NCBI RefSeq assembly: GCF_017357245.1 | Contig: NZ_CP071613.1 | Span: 248,001-312,000 of the forward strand | Origin: Rhizobium bangladeshense | GTDB taxonomy: Bacteria > Pseudomonadota > Alphaproteobacteria > Rhizobiales > Rhizobiaceae | Direction of reading: 5' to 3' | DNA length: 64,000 nt | Shown: one piece after another, positions 46,264 through 55,327 of the stretch | Layout of the letters: each line of letters begins with the position of its first letter | Numbering within the stretch: the first letter of the stretch is position 1 | The notes under the pieces: generated by a model | What the model saw: the letters and a program-made list of their open reading frames with translations, nothing else | Told to the model about the DNA's origin: nothing | Databases searched by the model: none | Made by a program: the position numbers and the translations under genes

Positions 46264-47858
46264 GCGCCGCAAAATCACCCGCGGGAGCCTTCGCGCCGCT
46301 TGCACAGCCCGTGTTCGCTGTCCTCTGGATCGCCACCGTTATCGGCAACACCGGAAGCTTCATGCGCGATGTCGCAAGCTCCTGGTTGATGACGGATCTG
46401 TCCGCATCGCCGGCCGCGGTCGCCATGGTCCAGGCTGCCGGAACCCTGCCGATCTTCCTGCTTGCCATCCCCGCAGGCGTTCTCACCGACATCCTCGATC
46501 GCCGCAAGTTCCTGATTGCCGTCCAGGTGCTACTCGCCTCTGTCAGCATCGCGCTGATGGTTCTCTCGCAGACAGGCATGCTTTCGGTCAGCGCGCTGAT
46601 CGGCCTGACCTTTTTCGGCGGTATTGGCGCGGCGCTGATGGGACCGACATGGCAAGCAATTGTGCCGGAACTGGTGAAGCGCGAGGACGTGAAGAGCGCG
46701 GTGGCGCTCAACTCGCTCGGCATCAACATCGCCCGCTCCATCGGGCCTGCCGCGGGCGGCCTGCTTCTCGCTGCCTTCGGAGCTGGGATCACCTATGGCG
46801 CGGACGTGGCCAGCTATATCGTCGTGATCGCAGCTCTTGTCTGGTGGCCGCGGACAAAGAACTCCAACGATGCGCTTCAGGAGAACTTCTTCGGTGCGTT
46901 CCGGGCCGGCCTTCGCTACACCCGCTCGAGCGAGCCACTGCACGTCGTGCTTCTGCGGGCCGCGATCTTCTTTGCCTTCGCCAGCGCGGTCTGGGCTCTT
47001 CTTCCGCTCGTTGCCCGACAACTGCTCGGTGGTGATGCCAGCTTCTATGGCATCCTGCTTGGTGCGGTAGGTGCTGGTGCGATCGGGGGAGCCCTGGTGA
47101 TGCCGAAGCTGCGTGAACGCTTGAGCTCCGACGGACTGCTTCTCGGCGCCGCGCTTGTCACATCAGCCGTCATGGGAGTCCTGTCGCTTGCGCCGCCGAA
47201 GATCGTCGCCATCGTGGTCCTTCTTTTCCTCGGGGGAGCATGGATCACCGCCCTGACGACACTCAACGGGGCAGCGCAGGCCGTTCTCCCGAACTGGGTG
47301 CGTGGTCGCGGTCTTGCGGTCTACCTAACCGTCTTCAACGGTGCGATGACTGCCGGAAGCCTCGGCTGGGGTGCAGTCGGCGAAGCTGTCGGCATCCAGT
47401 CCACCTTGCTCATTGGAGCGGCCGGCCTGCTCATCGCCGGGTTCATCATGCACCGCGTGAAGCTTCCCGCAGGCGATGCCGACCTTGTGCCGTCCAACCA
47501 CTGGCCCGAGCCGCTCGTTGCCGTGCCAGTTGCCCATGATCGTGGCCCAGTTCTCATCCTGATCGAATACAAGGTCGAGAAGCAGCACCGCACAGCCTTC
47601 CTGCACGCTCTCGACCATCTTTCCAGGGAACGTCGCCGCGACGGTGCCTACGGATGGGGTGTCACTGAGGACTCGGCGGACCCTGAGAAGATCGTCGAGT
47701 GGTTCATGGTGGAATCCTGGGCTGAACATCTTCGCCAGCACAAGCGGGTCTCGAACGCCGACGCCGATCTGCAGGGGAAGGTTCTGGCTTACCATGCCGG
47801 TCCTGAGAAGCCCGTCGTCCGGCACTTCCTGACAATCAACCGACCGGCGGCGGCTTGA
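46260..47858 (+). CDS. MFS exporter of the EntS/DUF894 (MFS_3) type
   Basis: 532-residue major facilitator. LWIATVIGNTGSFMRDVASSWLMTDLSASPAAVAMVQ is the family opening, and GVLTDILDRRKFLI is the cytoplasmic loop 2-3 motif. About 12 membrane segments run to residue 400. A soluble C-terminal part (ILIEYKVEKQHRTAFLHALDHLSRERRRDGAYGWGVTED... WAEHLRQHKRV) resembles a dimeric alpha/beta barrel; as I recall, this extension is normal for MFS_3 proteins. Probably exports a pathway product or toxicant. Confidence 0.85.
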   Translation: MSAAKSPAGAFAPLAQPVFAVLWIATVIGNTGSFMRDVASSWLMTDLSASPAAVAMVQAAGTLPIFLLAIPAGVLTDILDRRKFLIAVQVLLASVSIALMVLSQTGMLSVSALIGLTFFGGIGAALMGPTWQAIVPELVKREDVKSAVALNSLGINIARSIGPAAGGLLLAAFGAGITYGADVASYIVVIAALVWWPRTKNSNDALQENFFGAFRAGLRYTRSSEPLHVVLLRAAIFFAFASAVWALLPLVARQLLGGDASFYGILLGAVGAGAIGGALVMPKLRERLSSDGLLLGAALVTSAVMGVLSLAPPKIVAIVVLLFLGGAWITALTTLNGAAQAVLPNWVRGRGLAVYLTVFNGAMTAGSLGWGAVGEAVGIQSTLLIGAAGLLIAGFIMHRVKLPAGDADLVPSNHWPEPLVAVPVAHDRGPVLILIEYKVEKQHRTAFLHALDHLSRERRRDGAYGWGVTEDSADPEKIVEWFMVESWAEHLRQHKRVSNADADLQGKVLAYHAGPEKPVVRHFLTINRPAAA

Positions 47859-47956
47859 CACGGAAAAAAGGGGTGGCGGCTACGGCTGCCGCCTCCAGAT
47901 CCTCTGGCGAGCTAGGTAACTCCTGCGATCATTTGCCGATGCGAACGCCGCCAATC

Positions 47957-48631
47957 CTACCGCAGCAGGCCTTCGCTCCCGAACTCGTCCCAACCGCTCA
48001 GCCCGGTCGCGGGGTCGTCATCGTTCTCATCAGCTTGTTTGGCTTTTTCTTGTTTTTTCAGTGAACGCGACAGCTTCGCCTGATAGGCGGCGCGTCTCCT
48101 GTTTTCGGCTTTCACCACCGCGTCTTGCTCGCGCCATTCGTCCACGGCCCCGCGGTCGAGCAGATCCTCTACAACCCGTGGATCAAATACATGGAAGGTG
48201 ATCCGTCGCGCTCGGCCTTGCAGCCGGACGGTCCTCGTTCCAGCACTCGGAAGACGTCCATCCTCCAGCCAACGCTTCCTTTCAGAGGCCGTGATCGTCA
48301 GGATGTCCTCGATCTCGCGAGGGATGATCCGAAGGTCTGAAATGTTCTGGAGGGCTTCAGTCACAATCAACGAGGTCGCGCGAAACGCTGTCTTCGAAGT
48401 CTCCGGCATGACGAGGGTAAGCTCGCCCGACTCCATGTCCAGCGACTTTCTGACCGCGGGGGGCAGGCGGGACCGGATCTCCTGCAGGATTCCCTTCACC
48501 CTGACAGCCGATCCGAGCGTCGCCTCCGCGGGGAGTGACCACTCCCTGATCAGCTCGGGATCATTGCTTTTCGTATTTGTTTTCGTCTTGGGCACACTGG
48601 AGCAGATGGGATCAGAAGGGGCGAGCGTCAA
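47957..48631 (-). CDS. conserved hypothetical protein
   Basis: 224-residue soluble protein I do not recognise. It has no signal or membrane segment. A basic, helical C-terminus (RRRAAYQAKLSRSLKKQEKAKQADENDDD) follows a mixed core (RKRWLEDGRLPSAGTRTVRLQGRARRITFHVFDPRVVEDLL), which would suit nucleic-acid binding, but that is speculative. The frame opens with TTG at 48631; GTG 48595 (PKTKTNTKSNDPEL) is an alternative. It converges with the MFS gene. Confidence 0.6.
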   Translation of the reverse strand: MTLAPSDPICSSVPKTKTNTKSNDPELIREWSLPAEATLGSAVRVKGILQEIRSRLPPAVRKSLDMESGELTLVMPETSKTAFRATSLIVTEALQNISDLRIIPREIEDILTITASERKRWLEDGRLPSAGTRTVRLQGRARRITFHVFDPRVVEDLLDRGAVDEWREQDAVVKAENRRRAAYQAKLSRSLKKQEKAKQADENDDDPATGLSGWDEFGSEGLLR

Positions 48632-48789
48632 CGGGCATGCCTGTCCTTTGGCGTGGCGGAGTAATCAGTGCCGGGTCGAGCAGCGGCAGAAGAGCCCTGT
48701 CATCGCTGCTGTGGTTCGATGGTGATCGAGCGCCGGATTGGAGCCGGCCATCGCTTGACCAAGCCGAAAACCAAGGGACCATCATGGTA

Positions 48790-49713
48790 TCACGGTATCG
48801 ATTCCGATTTTCTTTCTCCACTGACGTGTTCCACCAGAAAGTCGATGAATGCACGAATGCGAGCGGCCAAATGCTCGTGTCCGGCAAAAACCGCATGGAT
48901 CAATTCGATGTCTTCGGGATTGTAGTCCTCGAGCACGGGGATCAGTAGACCTGCGTCGATATCCGGTTGGACATGGAATTGGCCGACCCGTCCGAGCCCG
49001 CTGCCGGCAAGACAGAGCCGACGCATGATCAGGCCGCTGTTGACCGACGTATTGCCCGAAACGGGTACACGATAGATCTCGGATGAACGCGGATCGCGAA
49101 ACGGCCACTCATTGAGGCTGCGCCGGAAGTTGAAGCAGAAGCAGTTGCGATCGGCAAGATCCTGTGGCGTTTTCGGTACGCCATGCATTTTGAGGTAGGC
49201 GGGAGAGGCGACGATCACACGTCGGCTCTCCAATAGTTTCCTTGCCTTGAGTGCCGAGTCACTCATCGGGCCTGAGCGGATGGCGATATCAGTGCGTTCC
49301 TCGATCAGCCCGATGACGCCGTCCGTTAGCGAGACATCGAGCTTGACTTCGGGATAGAGCTCCAGAAACGCTGGAATGAGTGGAAGCAGGTATCGCTCAC
49401 CGAAGCCCACCGAGGCGTTGACCCGCAGTAGCCCGCGCGGAACCATCCTGCCGCCGCCGGCGACAATCTGCTCGGTTTCGGCAATCTCCGCCAAAATGCG
49501 CTGCGCTCTTGCAAGATAGACCTCCCCTTCCGGGGTCAGCTTCATCGTGCGGGTGGAACGCACCATAAGGCGGGTGCCGAGTCGGTCCTCGATCCGGGTA
49601 ACGAGCTTGCTGACCGCTGACGGCGAGAGTTTCAACCGCCGCCCGGCCGCCGAAAAGCTCTGCAATTCCGCTGTCGCCACAAATACTTCCATTTCCCCGG
49701 CGCGATTATCCAT
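48790..49713 (-). CDS. LysR-family regulator
   Basis: 307-residue LysR protein of the CrgA/DmlR-like group: MEVFVATAELQSFSAAGRRLKLSPSAVSKLVTRIEDRLGTRLMVRSTRTMKLTPEG, with the SVGFGERYLLPLIPAFLELYPEV opening of the effector domain. Divergent from the MFS transporter with about 160 bp between starts, so it is the likely regulator of that exporter. The gap does not contain the shared AT-rich block of the upstream cluster. Confidence 0.88.
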   Translation of the reverse strand: MDNRAGEMEVFVATAELQSFSAAGRRLKLSPSAVSKLVTRIEDRLGTRLMVRSTRTMKLTPEGEVYLARAQRILAEIAETEQIVAGGGRMVPRGLLRVNASVGFGERYLLPLIPAFLELYPEVKLDVSLTDGVIGLIEERTDIAIRSGPMSDSALKARKLLESRRVIVASPAYLKMHGVPKTPQDLADRNCFCFNFRRSLNEWPFRDPRSSEIYRVPVSGNTSVNSGLIMRRLCLAGSGLGRVGQFHVQPDIDAGLLIPVLEDYNPEDIELIHAVFAGHEHLAARIRAFIDFLVEHVSGERKSESIP

Positions 49714-49872
49714 GTCAAAACCACCTATGAACTGAGTTCAAAGGTATTTTTTCAATACTCTGGATTATCGCGCAAGTCCTCTTCCGCCATATTGCAAGGC
49801 AGCAATCGATCAACCGACAGCATCGCTGTCTCAGCCCCCTCACATCGACGGTGCGGCGGAGAGGAACTTGTC

Positions 49873-51054
49873 ATGCCTTTAGCTATCTTTGCCCTGACGA
49901 TCGCGGCTTACGCGATCGGGACAACCGAATTCGTGATCGTCGGGCTGCTGCCGACGGTCGCGACGGACCTCAACATCACCCTGCCGCTCGCCGGCCTGAT
50001 CGTCAGCGTCTACGCGCTCGGCGTCACCTTCGGTGCGCCGATCCTGACCGCGCTCACCGGCAAGATCGAAAGAAAGCCGCTGCTGCTTGCCCTGATGGCT
50101 CTGTTCATCGTCGGCAACACAGTCGCTGCTCTGTCGCCTAACTATGAACTGCTGCTCGTCGCCCGTGTGCTCGCAGCCTTTGCCCACGGCGTCTTCTTCT
50201 CGGTCGGATCGACTATCGCCGCCGATCTCGTGCCGGAAAACCGTCGCGCCTCGGCCATTGCCATGATGTTCATGGGGCTGACGGTCGCCATCGTCACCGG
50301 CGTTCCGCTCGGCACCTATATCGGGCAGGTCTTCGGCTGGCGTGCAACCTTCTGGGTCGTTGCCGCCCTTGGCGTCGTCGCATTCCTCGCCATCACCGCC
50401 CTTCTGCCGAACACGCTGAAGAAGGCGCCGCCGGCAAGCCTGCTCGACCAGGTCGGCGTTCTCGGCTCCGGTCGTCTGCTGATCGTCTTCGCCATGACGG
50501 CGCTCGGCTACGGCGGCACATTCGTCGCCTTCACCTTTCTTGCGCCGATCCTGCAGGAAATCACCGGGTTTTCCGAGCGGAGCGTCAGCCTGATCCTCGT
50601 GCTCTACGGCATCGCCATCGCCATCGGCAACATCGCCGGCGGGAAGATCGCCAATCACAACCCTGTTAAGGCGCTGGTCGGCTTATTCATTCTGCAGGCC
50701 ATAGTGCTGGTCGTCCTGACCTTCACCGCGGTCTCGCCGGTACTGGCAATCATCACCCTTGCCGCACTTGGCTTCCTTCAGTTCGGCAATGTTCCCGGCC
50801 TGCAGCTTTATGTGGTGCAGCTTGCCAAGGAGCACCGCCCCGGCGCGGTTGACGTCGCCTCCGCGCTCAACATCGCTGCCTTCAACCTCGGTATCGCAAT
50901 CGGCGCATGGTTGGGCGGCCTGGTCGTTGAATCGCCGCTGGGCCTTGGTGCAACCCCCTGGGTCGGTGCGATCCTGGTCGTCATCGCCCTCTTCCTGACG
51001 ATGTGGAGCGGCGTACTCGACCGCCGCACAGTCCCAGTTCCGAAGATCGCCTGA
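49873..51054 (+). CDS. MFS transporter (AraJ/YdhP-like drug or sugar exporter)
   Basis: 393-residue major facilitator with 12 hydrophobic segments. The N-terminal motif LTIAAYAIGTTEFVIVGLLPTVATDLNITLPLAGLIVSVYALGV and the loop GAPILTALTGKIERKPLLL are typical of the AraJ-type DHA1 family. ATG 49873 follows GAGAGGAAC. It probably forms a regulatory pair with the divergent LysR gene. An 8-bp GC-rich inverted repeat lies just behind the stop. Confidence 0.87.
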   Translation: MPLAIFALTIAAYAIGTTEFVIVGLLPTVATDLNITLPLAGLIVSVYALGVTFGAPILTALTGKIERKPLLLALMALFIVGNTVAALSPNYELLLVARVLAAFAHGVFFSVGSTIAADLVPENRRASAIAMMFMGLTVAIVTGVPLGTYIGQVFGWRATFWVVAALGVVAFLAITALLPNTLKKAPPASLLDQVGVLGSGRLLIVFAMTALGYGGTFVAFTFLAPILQEITGFSERSVSLILVLYGIAIAIGNIAGGKIANHNPVKALVGLFILQAIVLVVLTFTAVSPVLAIITLAALGFLQFGNVPGLQLYVVQLAKEHRPGAVDVASALNIAAFNLGIAIGAWLGGLVVESPLGLGATPWVGAILVVIALFLTMWSGVLDRRTVPVPKIA

Positions 51055-51062
51055 TGCCTGGA

Positions 51063-51085
51063 GCCCGGCGCACCCGTCGCCGGGC
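51063..51085. terminator. GC-rich inverted repeat after the MFS gene
   Basis: GCCCGGCG and CGCCGGGC separated by 7 bases, 8 bp past the MFS stop. No T-tract, so it is a weak or Rho-assisted terminator, or an mRNA 3'-end stabiliser. Confidence 0.4.
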
Positions 51086-51116
51086 CGATCCCGCCCAATT
51101 TATCCGGAGAATTCTG

Positions 51117-51260
51117 ATGTCCCATTCAAACATGGGCCATTCTTCCGCGCTTGACCTCATCCGCAAACCGCAGGCGGCCTGACGCTCGGCATCGAGCTGC
51201 CGCTCGAGAATTCTGCCGCCGCACCAGGTCGCGCGATTGTCACCCCGGCACCGAGGCAGC
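51117..51260 (+). pseudogene. possible gene relic downstream of the MFS transporter
   Basis: An ATG with GGAGAAT upstream starts a 21-residue frame (MSHSNMGHSSALDLIRKPQA) that stops at 51180-51182. Changing frame there continues GGLTLGIELPLENS, which resembles the start of a flavin-dependent (LLM-type) oxidoreductase, before similarity is lost. It therefore looks like the remaining 5' end of a gene lost by deletion. The family guess is weak. Confidence 0.35.
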
Positions 51261-51294
51261 TCCAAAGCCGATGGAGGATGGTACTGGTCGTTCC

Positions 51295-54210
51295 CTAATG
51301 CGAGTCAATCAACGCTTTGGCCCTGCGCAAGATCGGGTTGGTAAGGCCCTCTGTAAACCGTTGAACGATAGGGAAGAGAACGCTCTTGCTGTCCCCGTCA
51401 TGTTGTCTCGCCTTACGGAAGTCGACAAGGCTCAGGGCCGCAATCAGTTGCCAATATATCGCTTCCTGCTGCGACGCTTCCGACATGGCTCGCAGGAAGA
51501 GGTCATCTATCGTCGCCGGCGAGCTCGATCCTAGATCCCTCAGTACCTCACCCCTTCTCCTCAGTATCTCCGGGTTCATCCAGAGGTAACCGTATTCTCG
51601 CGCAAACGCCGATGCGTTGCCGAGCTCATCGAGCGCCTCATCGTATCGTCCCAAGGCCTGCAGCGCCGCGGCGAGTTCGCAAAGGAAAGTGGGATAGAAC
51701 AACAGGTATGAAGCCTCGCGCATCTCCGCGAGGCCGGCCCGAAGGTCTTCAACGCCCGCTGAGGCATTGCGGATCCGGCGCGCAATTGCTCCCCTGACGC
51801 TCGTGCCGACGGCCTGAAAGGGCCGAAGGCCATGTTGGGAAGCCTGCCGCGACAGCTCTTCGCCCCAGGCTTTCGCCCGGTCCAAGTCGTCGAGGCTGAG
51901 CGCGACGAACGAGGCGGACCAAGCGAGCGCAACGCACAGGACAAAAGGCTGCCCGGTTTGCCGGGCCTCGTGAATTGCCTGTTCTGCCGTTTCCGCCGCC
52001 TGCTCGAGCAGGCCACGCGACATGAGGTTGACCGTGTTATGAGACAAGGAAGAGGTGCGGACATCCGCTTCCAGCCTCAGCAGATCGGTCTTGCGGTGCT
52101 CGACCGGATAGTTCGCCGCGGCCCAACTCAATCGATCGCCTGCCTCCCGGTGCCGCGCCTGATAGGTTTGCGGGATACCAACCAACCATGAAGCGGTGGT
52201 CCGTCCGTGCAGGTCTCGCTCGTCGAGCGTGGCCTCGTATTCCTGCGCAAATGTCAACGCGTCTTCCAGCCTCGCCGACCTCGCAGAAAAGAGCCACAAG
52301 CCACAGGTGACGCGCTGGCGGTAGTCAGGGTCGTTGAGGCTTCTTGCCAGGTGCAGCGCGCCGATGAGCACCTCTTTCCCGCGGGGATTCATCCCCTGCG
52401 TGTAGATCAGGGCGTAACCGAGCGCACAGCGCAAGACCATCTCGGTGCGGCTTCCTTTCTCATCGCCGAGCTGGGCGAGTGCACGCTCTGCCCAGTCGCC
52501 AGCCTCCGATACCAGCGAGATCGCCGTCCAGAAATCACTCGATATCGCAGCGAGCTTGGCGCCTAGGGGACCCTTGCCGCCCTCGGACAATGCCCATCGC
52601 AGGGCCGCTCGCAAATTGTCGATCTCGCGTCGATAGTGCGTGATGTTCTCGATGGCCGCCGAAAGCGTGCGCCGTTCCGAAAAAGGTTTGAAGAATTTAA
52701 GAAAATGCTTCGCAACCTTGCACATCGTCCGGCGAAAATCTTCACCGTCGCCGAGTTTCTCGAGCGAATAGACGCGTACCGTCTCCAGCAGACGCCAGCG
52801 CGGTGCATTTTCCGATCCGTCGAATGTAATCAGGGACTTGCTGACGAGGTTGGATATGGCCAGCGCCGTTTCCGCATCCCCTTCACCGCTCACGGCCACG
52901 GCGGCATCCAAAGTGAAGCCCCCGGAAAACACCGCCAGCCTGCACAATAGCTGGCGCTCGGACTCCGGCAGGAGCTGATAGCTCCAGTCCAGGGCTGCCC
53001 GCAGCGTCTGATGACGGGGCAAGGCGGTCCGGCGACCGCCCGTGAGAAGAACGAACCGGTCGTCGAGGCGCCCGGCGATCTGCTGTATTCCAAGCGTCGC
53101 AGCGCGGGCCGCCGCCAGTTCGATTGCGAGCGGGATGCCGTCGAGATGCCGGCAGATGTCGGCGATTGTTGAGAGCTTCTGCTGGTCCGGCTCGAAATCC
53201 CATTGAAGCGCCCGTGTGCGCGCAACAAACAGCTGGATGGCGCTGTGTTCTGCGGCACTGATCGCTTCTCCACTGTCCGGCACCTCCAATGGCGGCACGC
53301 GGTAGGCGAATTCTCCTTCTATTCGCAGCGATTCTCGGCTCGTCGCAATAACCGTCGCATTCGGACATATTCGCAGGATCGTGTCGATCATGGCGGCGGC
53401 GGCGTCAATGACATGCTCGCAGTTGTCGATGACAAGCAGAACCCGGCGTGCACCGACGGCGCGCGCGACCACCTCTGCCGAGATTTGATCGCTCTGAAGC
53501 TTCAGATCGAGAGCTTGGGCGACGGTCGTCGGAACAAGCCCAGGCTCCGCCAGCGAGACGAGTTCCACGAAGATTGCGTCGCCACCGAGTTGCGGCAACA
53601 GATGACGCGCCAATTCAGACGCGAGCACTGTCTTGCCGATGCCGCCAGGACCGGTCAGCGTGACGACACGATATGCCGAGGTCAGCGTCAGAAGTCTGCG
53701 AAGGGCGTTCTCGCGCCCAATCAGTTCGGACGTGGGTGCCGGAATGTTCGAGACAGGCCGGATTTCCAGTGACGGCGTGTCTGTTGTCTCAATCTGCCCA
53801 GCGGCAGACGGACGATCGGATTTCCACTGACCGATCAGCCGATACCCCCGGCCCGAGATTGTCTTCAGCAGGTCCCGGTCTTTCCCCAGCGCCTTCCGGA
53901 TCGCCGAAATGTGGACCTGGATAGTGTTGTCCTCCACGACAAGGCCCGGCCAGACGCGTCGCATGAGATCGTCCTTGGTGACCGCCTCTCCGGAGGCAGT
54001 CGCCAGCACTTCCAGGACGTCGAAGGCGCGGCTGCCTAAAGGGACCGGAGCCCCGAGAGCACGGAGCTCCCGCTTCCCGAGATCCAGCTCCCAGCCCGAG
54101 AACTCGAATAGATTCCGTTCTATCTGTCCCAAGCTAATCCGATCTCTCTTGCCAAAGCCGCGAAAATTCACGGACCGCTGAACCTCAAGAACGCGCCTGC
54201 TTGTAAACAA
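51295..54210 (-). CDS. large winged-helix / NTPase / TPR transcriptional regulator
   Basis: 971-residue cytoplasmic regulator. Residues about 30-125 form an OmpR/CadC-type winged helix (LGSRAFDVLEVLATASGEAVTKDDLMRRVWPGLVVEDNTIQVHISAIRKALG). Residues about 155-480 form an NB-ARC/STAND-type NTPase, with Walker A LTGPGGIGKTVLASELARHL, a VLLVIDNCEHV Walker B, the ATSRESL sensor and a GIPLAIELAAAR GxP motif. The remainder is TPR-like helical repeats, presumably the ligand or partner sensor. Divergent from a FixJ/LuxR-type gene. STAND regulators usually respond to a small inducer; target genes here are unknown. Confidence 0.85.
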   Translation of the reverse strand: MFTSRRVLEVQRSVNFRGFGKRDRISLGQIERNLFEFSGWELDLGKRELRALGAPVPLGSRAFDVLEVLATASGEAVTKDDLMRRVWPGLVVEDNTIQVHISAIRKALGKDRDLLKTISGRGYRLIGQWKSDRPSAAGQIETTDTPSLEIRPVSNIPAPTSELIGRENALRRLLTLTSAYRVVTLTGPGGIGKTVLASELARHLLPQLGGDAIFVELVSLAEPGLVPTTVAQALDLKLQSDQISAEVVARAVGARRVLLVIDNCEHVIDAAAAMIDTILRICPNATVIATSRESLRIEGEFAYRVPPLEVPDSGEAISAAEHSAIQLFVARTRALQWDFEPDQQKLSTIADICRHLDGIPLAIELAAARAATLGIQQIAGRLDDRFVLLTGGRRTALPRHQTLRAALDWSYQLLPESERQLLCRLAVFSGGFTLDAAVAVSGEGDAETALAISNLVSKSLITFDGSENAPRWRLLETVRVYSLEKLGDGEDFRRTMCKVAKHFLKFFKPFSERRTLSAAIENITHYRREIDNLRAALRWALSEGGKGPLGAKLAAISSDFWTAISLVSEAGDWAERALAQLGDEKGSRTEMVLRCALGYALIYTQGMNPRGKEVLIGALHLARSLNDPDYRQRVTCGLWLFSARSARLEDALTFAQEYEATLDERDLHGRTTASWLVGIPQTYQARHREAGDRLSWAAANYPVEHRKTDLLRLEADVRTSSLSHNTVNLMSRGLLEQAAETAEQAIHEARQTGQPFVLCVALAWSASFVALSLDDLDRAKAWGEELSRQASQHGLRPFQAVGTSVRGAIARRIRNASAGVEDLRAGLAEMREASYLLFYPTFLCELAAALQALGRYDEALDELGNASAFAREYGYLWMNPEILRRRGEVLRDLGSSSPATIDDLFLRAMSEASQQEAIYWQLIAALSLVDFRKARQHDGDSKSVLFPIVQRFTEGLTNPILRRAKALIDSH

Positions 54211-54259
54211 TGCCTGCTGCCCAAGAAGATATATTTCAGGATATTTCAGATTCGCTCAA

Positions 54260-54273
54260 GCGACTTAAGTCGC
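54260..54273. promoter_or_regulatory. perfect palindrome in the divergent regulator gap
   Basis: GCGACTTAAGTCGC, 14 bp, perfectly symmetric, 50 bp upstream of the large regulator and 97 bp upstream of the LuxR-type gene. A nearby direct repeat ATTTCAGGATATTTCAG (54234-54250) may be a second element. Candidate operator for one of the two divergent regulators. Confidence 0.45.
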
Positions 54274-54370
54274 GTTCGCAGTCATCCCGCTCTAGAAGAT
54301 TGAACAGGTCCCGCGCCGCATCGGCGCAACATTCCTGGACCGACAAGATCACAAAGAGAAGGAGGATGGC

Positions 54371-55024
54371 ATGTATAGTGACAGTCTACTTCAGTTCCCG
54401 GCAAAAAAGATAGCATCGCCGGCGGAAGACGCACCTGTCGTATGCCTCGTGAGCGACGATCCGGCATCCCGCCGATCTCTCGAGGAAGAGATCCAAACGC
54501 TTGGTTGGCGGCCGGCCAGCTTCAGTTCTGCACGGGGTTTCCTGACCCAGTCTCGGAATGCGCGCTTCAACTGCGTTATCATCGACACCGCCGTGCCCGA
54601 TCTCGACGTGGACGTCCTCACCCTCCTCATTTGCCTGCAGGCAGTTCGTCACCCAGTGATCGTGCTGACGTCCGAGGGGGATTCCCAGGTGACGTTGACT
54701 GCCACGCGCTATCCGGTGACGTTTCTGCCGAGGCCTTCCAGCACGGATAATCTCCTCGAACTGATCCGCTCTTCCGTTGAGGCGACCATCTCGATGAGCC
54801 AGCTGGATTGCCGTTATCAGACACTTTCGGCGCGCGAACGACAGGTCATGCAGTTCGTCGTCGAAGGCCTGCTGAACAAGCAAGTCGCATATAAGTTGAA
54901 TATCAGCGTGATCACTGTGAAGGCCCACCGCGGACAGGTCATGAGGAAGATGAGGGCGCGCTCGCTGCCGGAGCTGGTCAATATGGCCGCGAAGATTGAG
55001 CCGGGCTTCTGTGCCCCATGCTGA
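54371..55024 (+). CDS. FixJ/LuxR-type regulator with degenerate receiver domain
   Basis: 217-residue two-domain regulator. The receiver-like part ([39 protein letters not shown]) keeps the acidic pair and the potential phosphorylation Asp, but the conserved Lys appears to be Arg (FLPRPSS), so phosphorylation may be weak or absent. The LuxR HTH is intact: [43 protein letters not shown]. No histidine kinase gene is adjacent. Divergent from the 971-residue regulator. Confidence 0.85.
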   Translation: MYSDSLLQFPAKKIASPAEDAPVVCLVSDDPASRRSLEEEIQTLGWRPASFSSARGFLTQSRNARFNCVIIDTAVPDLDVDVLTLLICLQAVRHPVIVLTSEGDSQVTLTATRYPVTFLPRPSSTDNLLELIRSSVEATISMSQLDCRYQTLSARERQVMQFVVEGLLNKQVAYKLNISVITVKAHRGQVMRKMRARSLPELVNMAAKIEPGFCAPC

Positions 55025-55102
55025 ATTCCGCCACGGACGGTTCGACAGTTTAGCCTATACCTAAGTGTACTTAAAATCCGCGTCGATCAGTATAATCTCT
55101 TC

Positions 55103-55235
55103 TACGTCGCCTTCGTCGATAAGGCGATACGCCTGAACAGCGACAGTGCTCCCGCGTCCTCCCCTCCGCCGGAGCGCGCGGATCCTCAAGGTCCGCCAGG
55201 GGCCGTCTCCGTCCGCCCGGAGACGGCCTTTTCTT
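55103..55235 (+). ncRNA. candidate small RNA with consensus -10 and intrinsic terminator
   Basis: The 303-bp gap 55025-55327 has no gene but holds a perfect TATAAT (55091-55096), a 5' hairpin CGCCTT-N7-AAGGCG (55108-55126), and at 55201-55228 a perfect 10-bp terminator stem (GGCCGTCTCC / GGAGACGGCC) followed by TTTTCTT. This would give an RNA of about 130 nt. The -35 is poor (near TACTTA), and a palindromic TAAGT-GT-ACTTA at 55062-55073 overlaps it, perhaps an activator site. The terminator could instead serve the LuxR-type gene. Confidence 0.4.
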
Positions 55236-55327
55236 CATGCGGCCGTCAGTCGCGCGCCCGCGATAGCGTGCCATAGTGACGGGGACGCTTTCAGTTCCTA
55301 TATCAGCCCTTTGAAAGGAAATCGATC

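Noticed and set aside
46260..47858. Novel fusion of an MFS transporter to a soluble barrel domain
   Set aside because: The C-terminal extension appears to be a normal part of MFS_3 (DUF894) proteins of about 520 residues.
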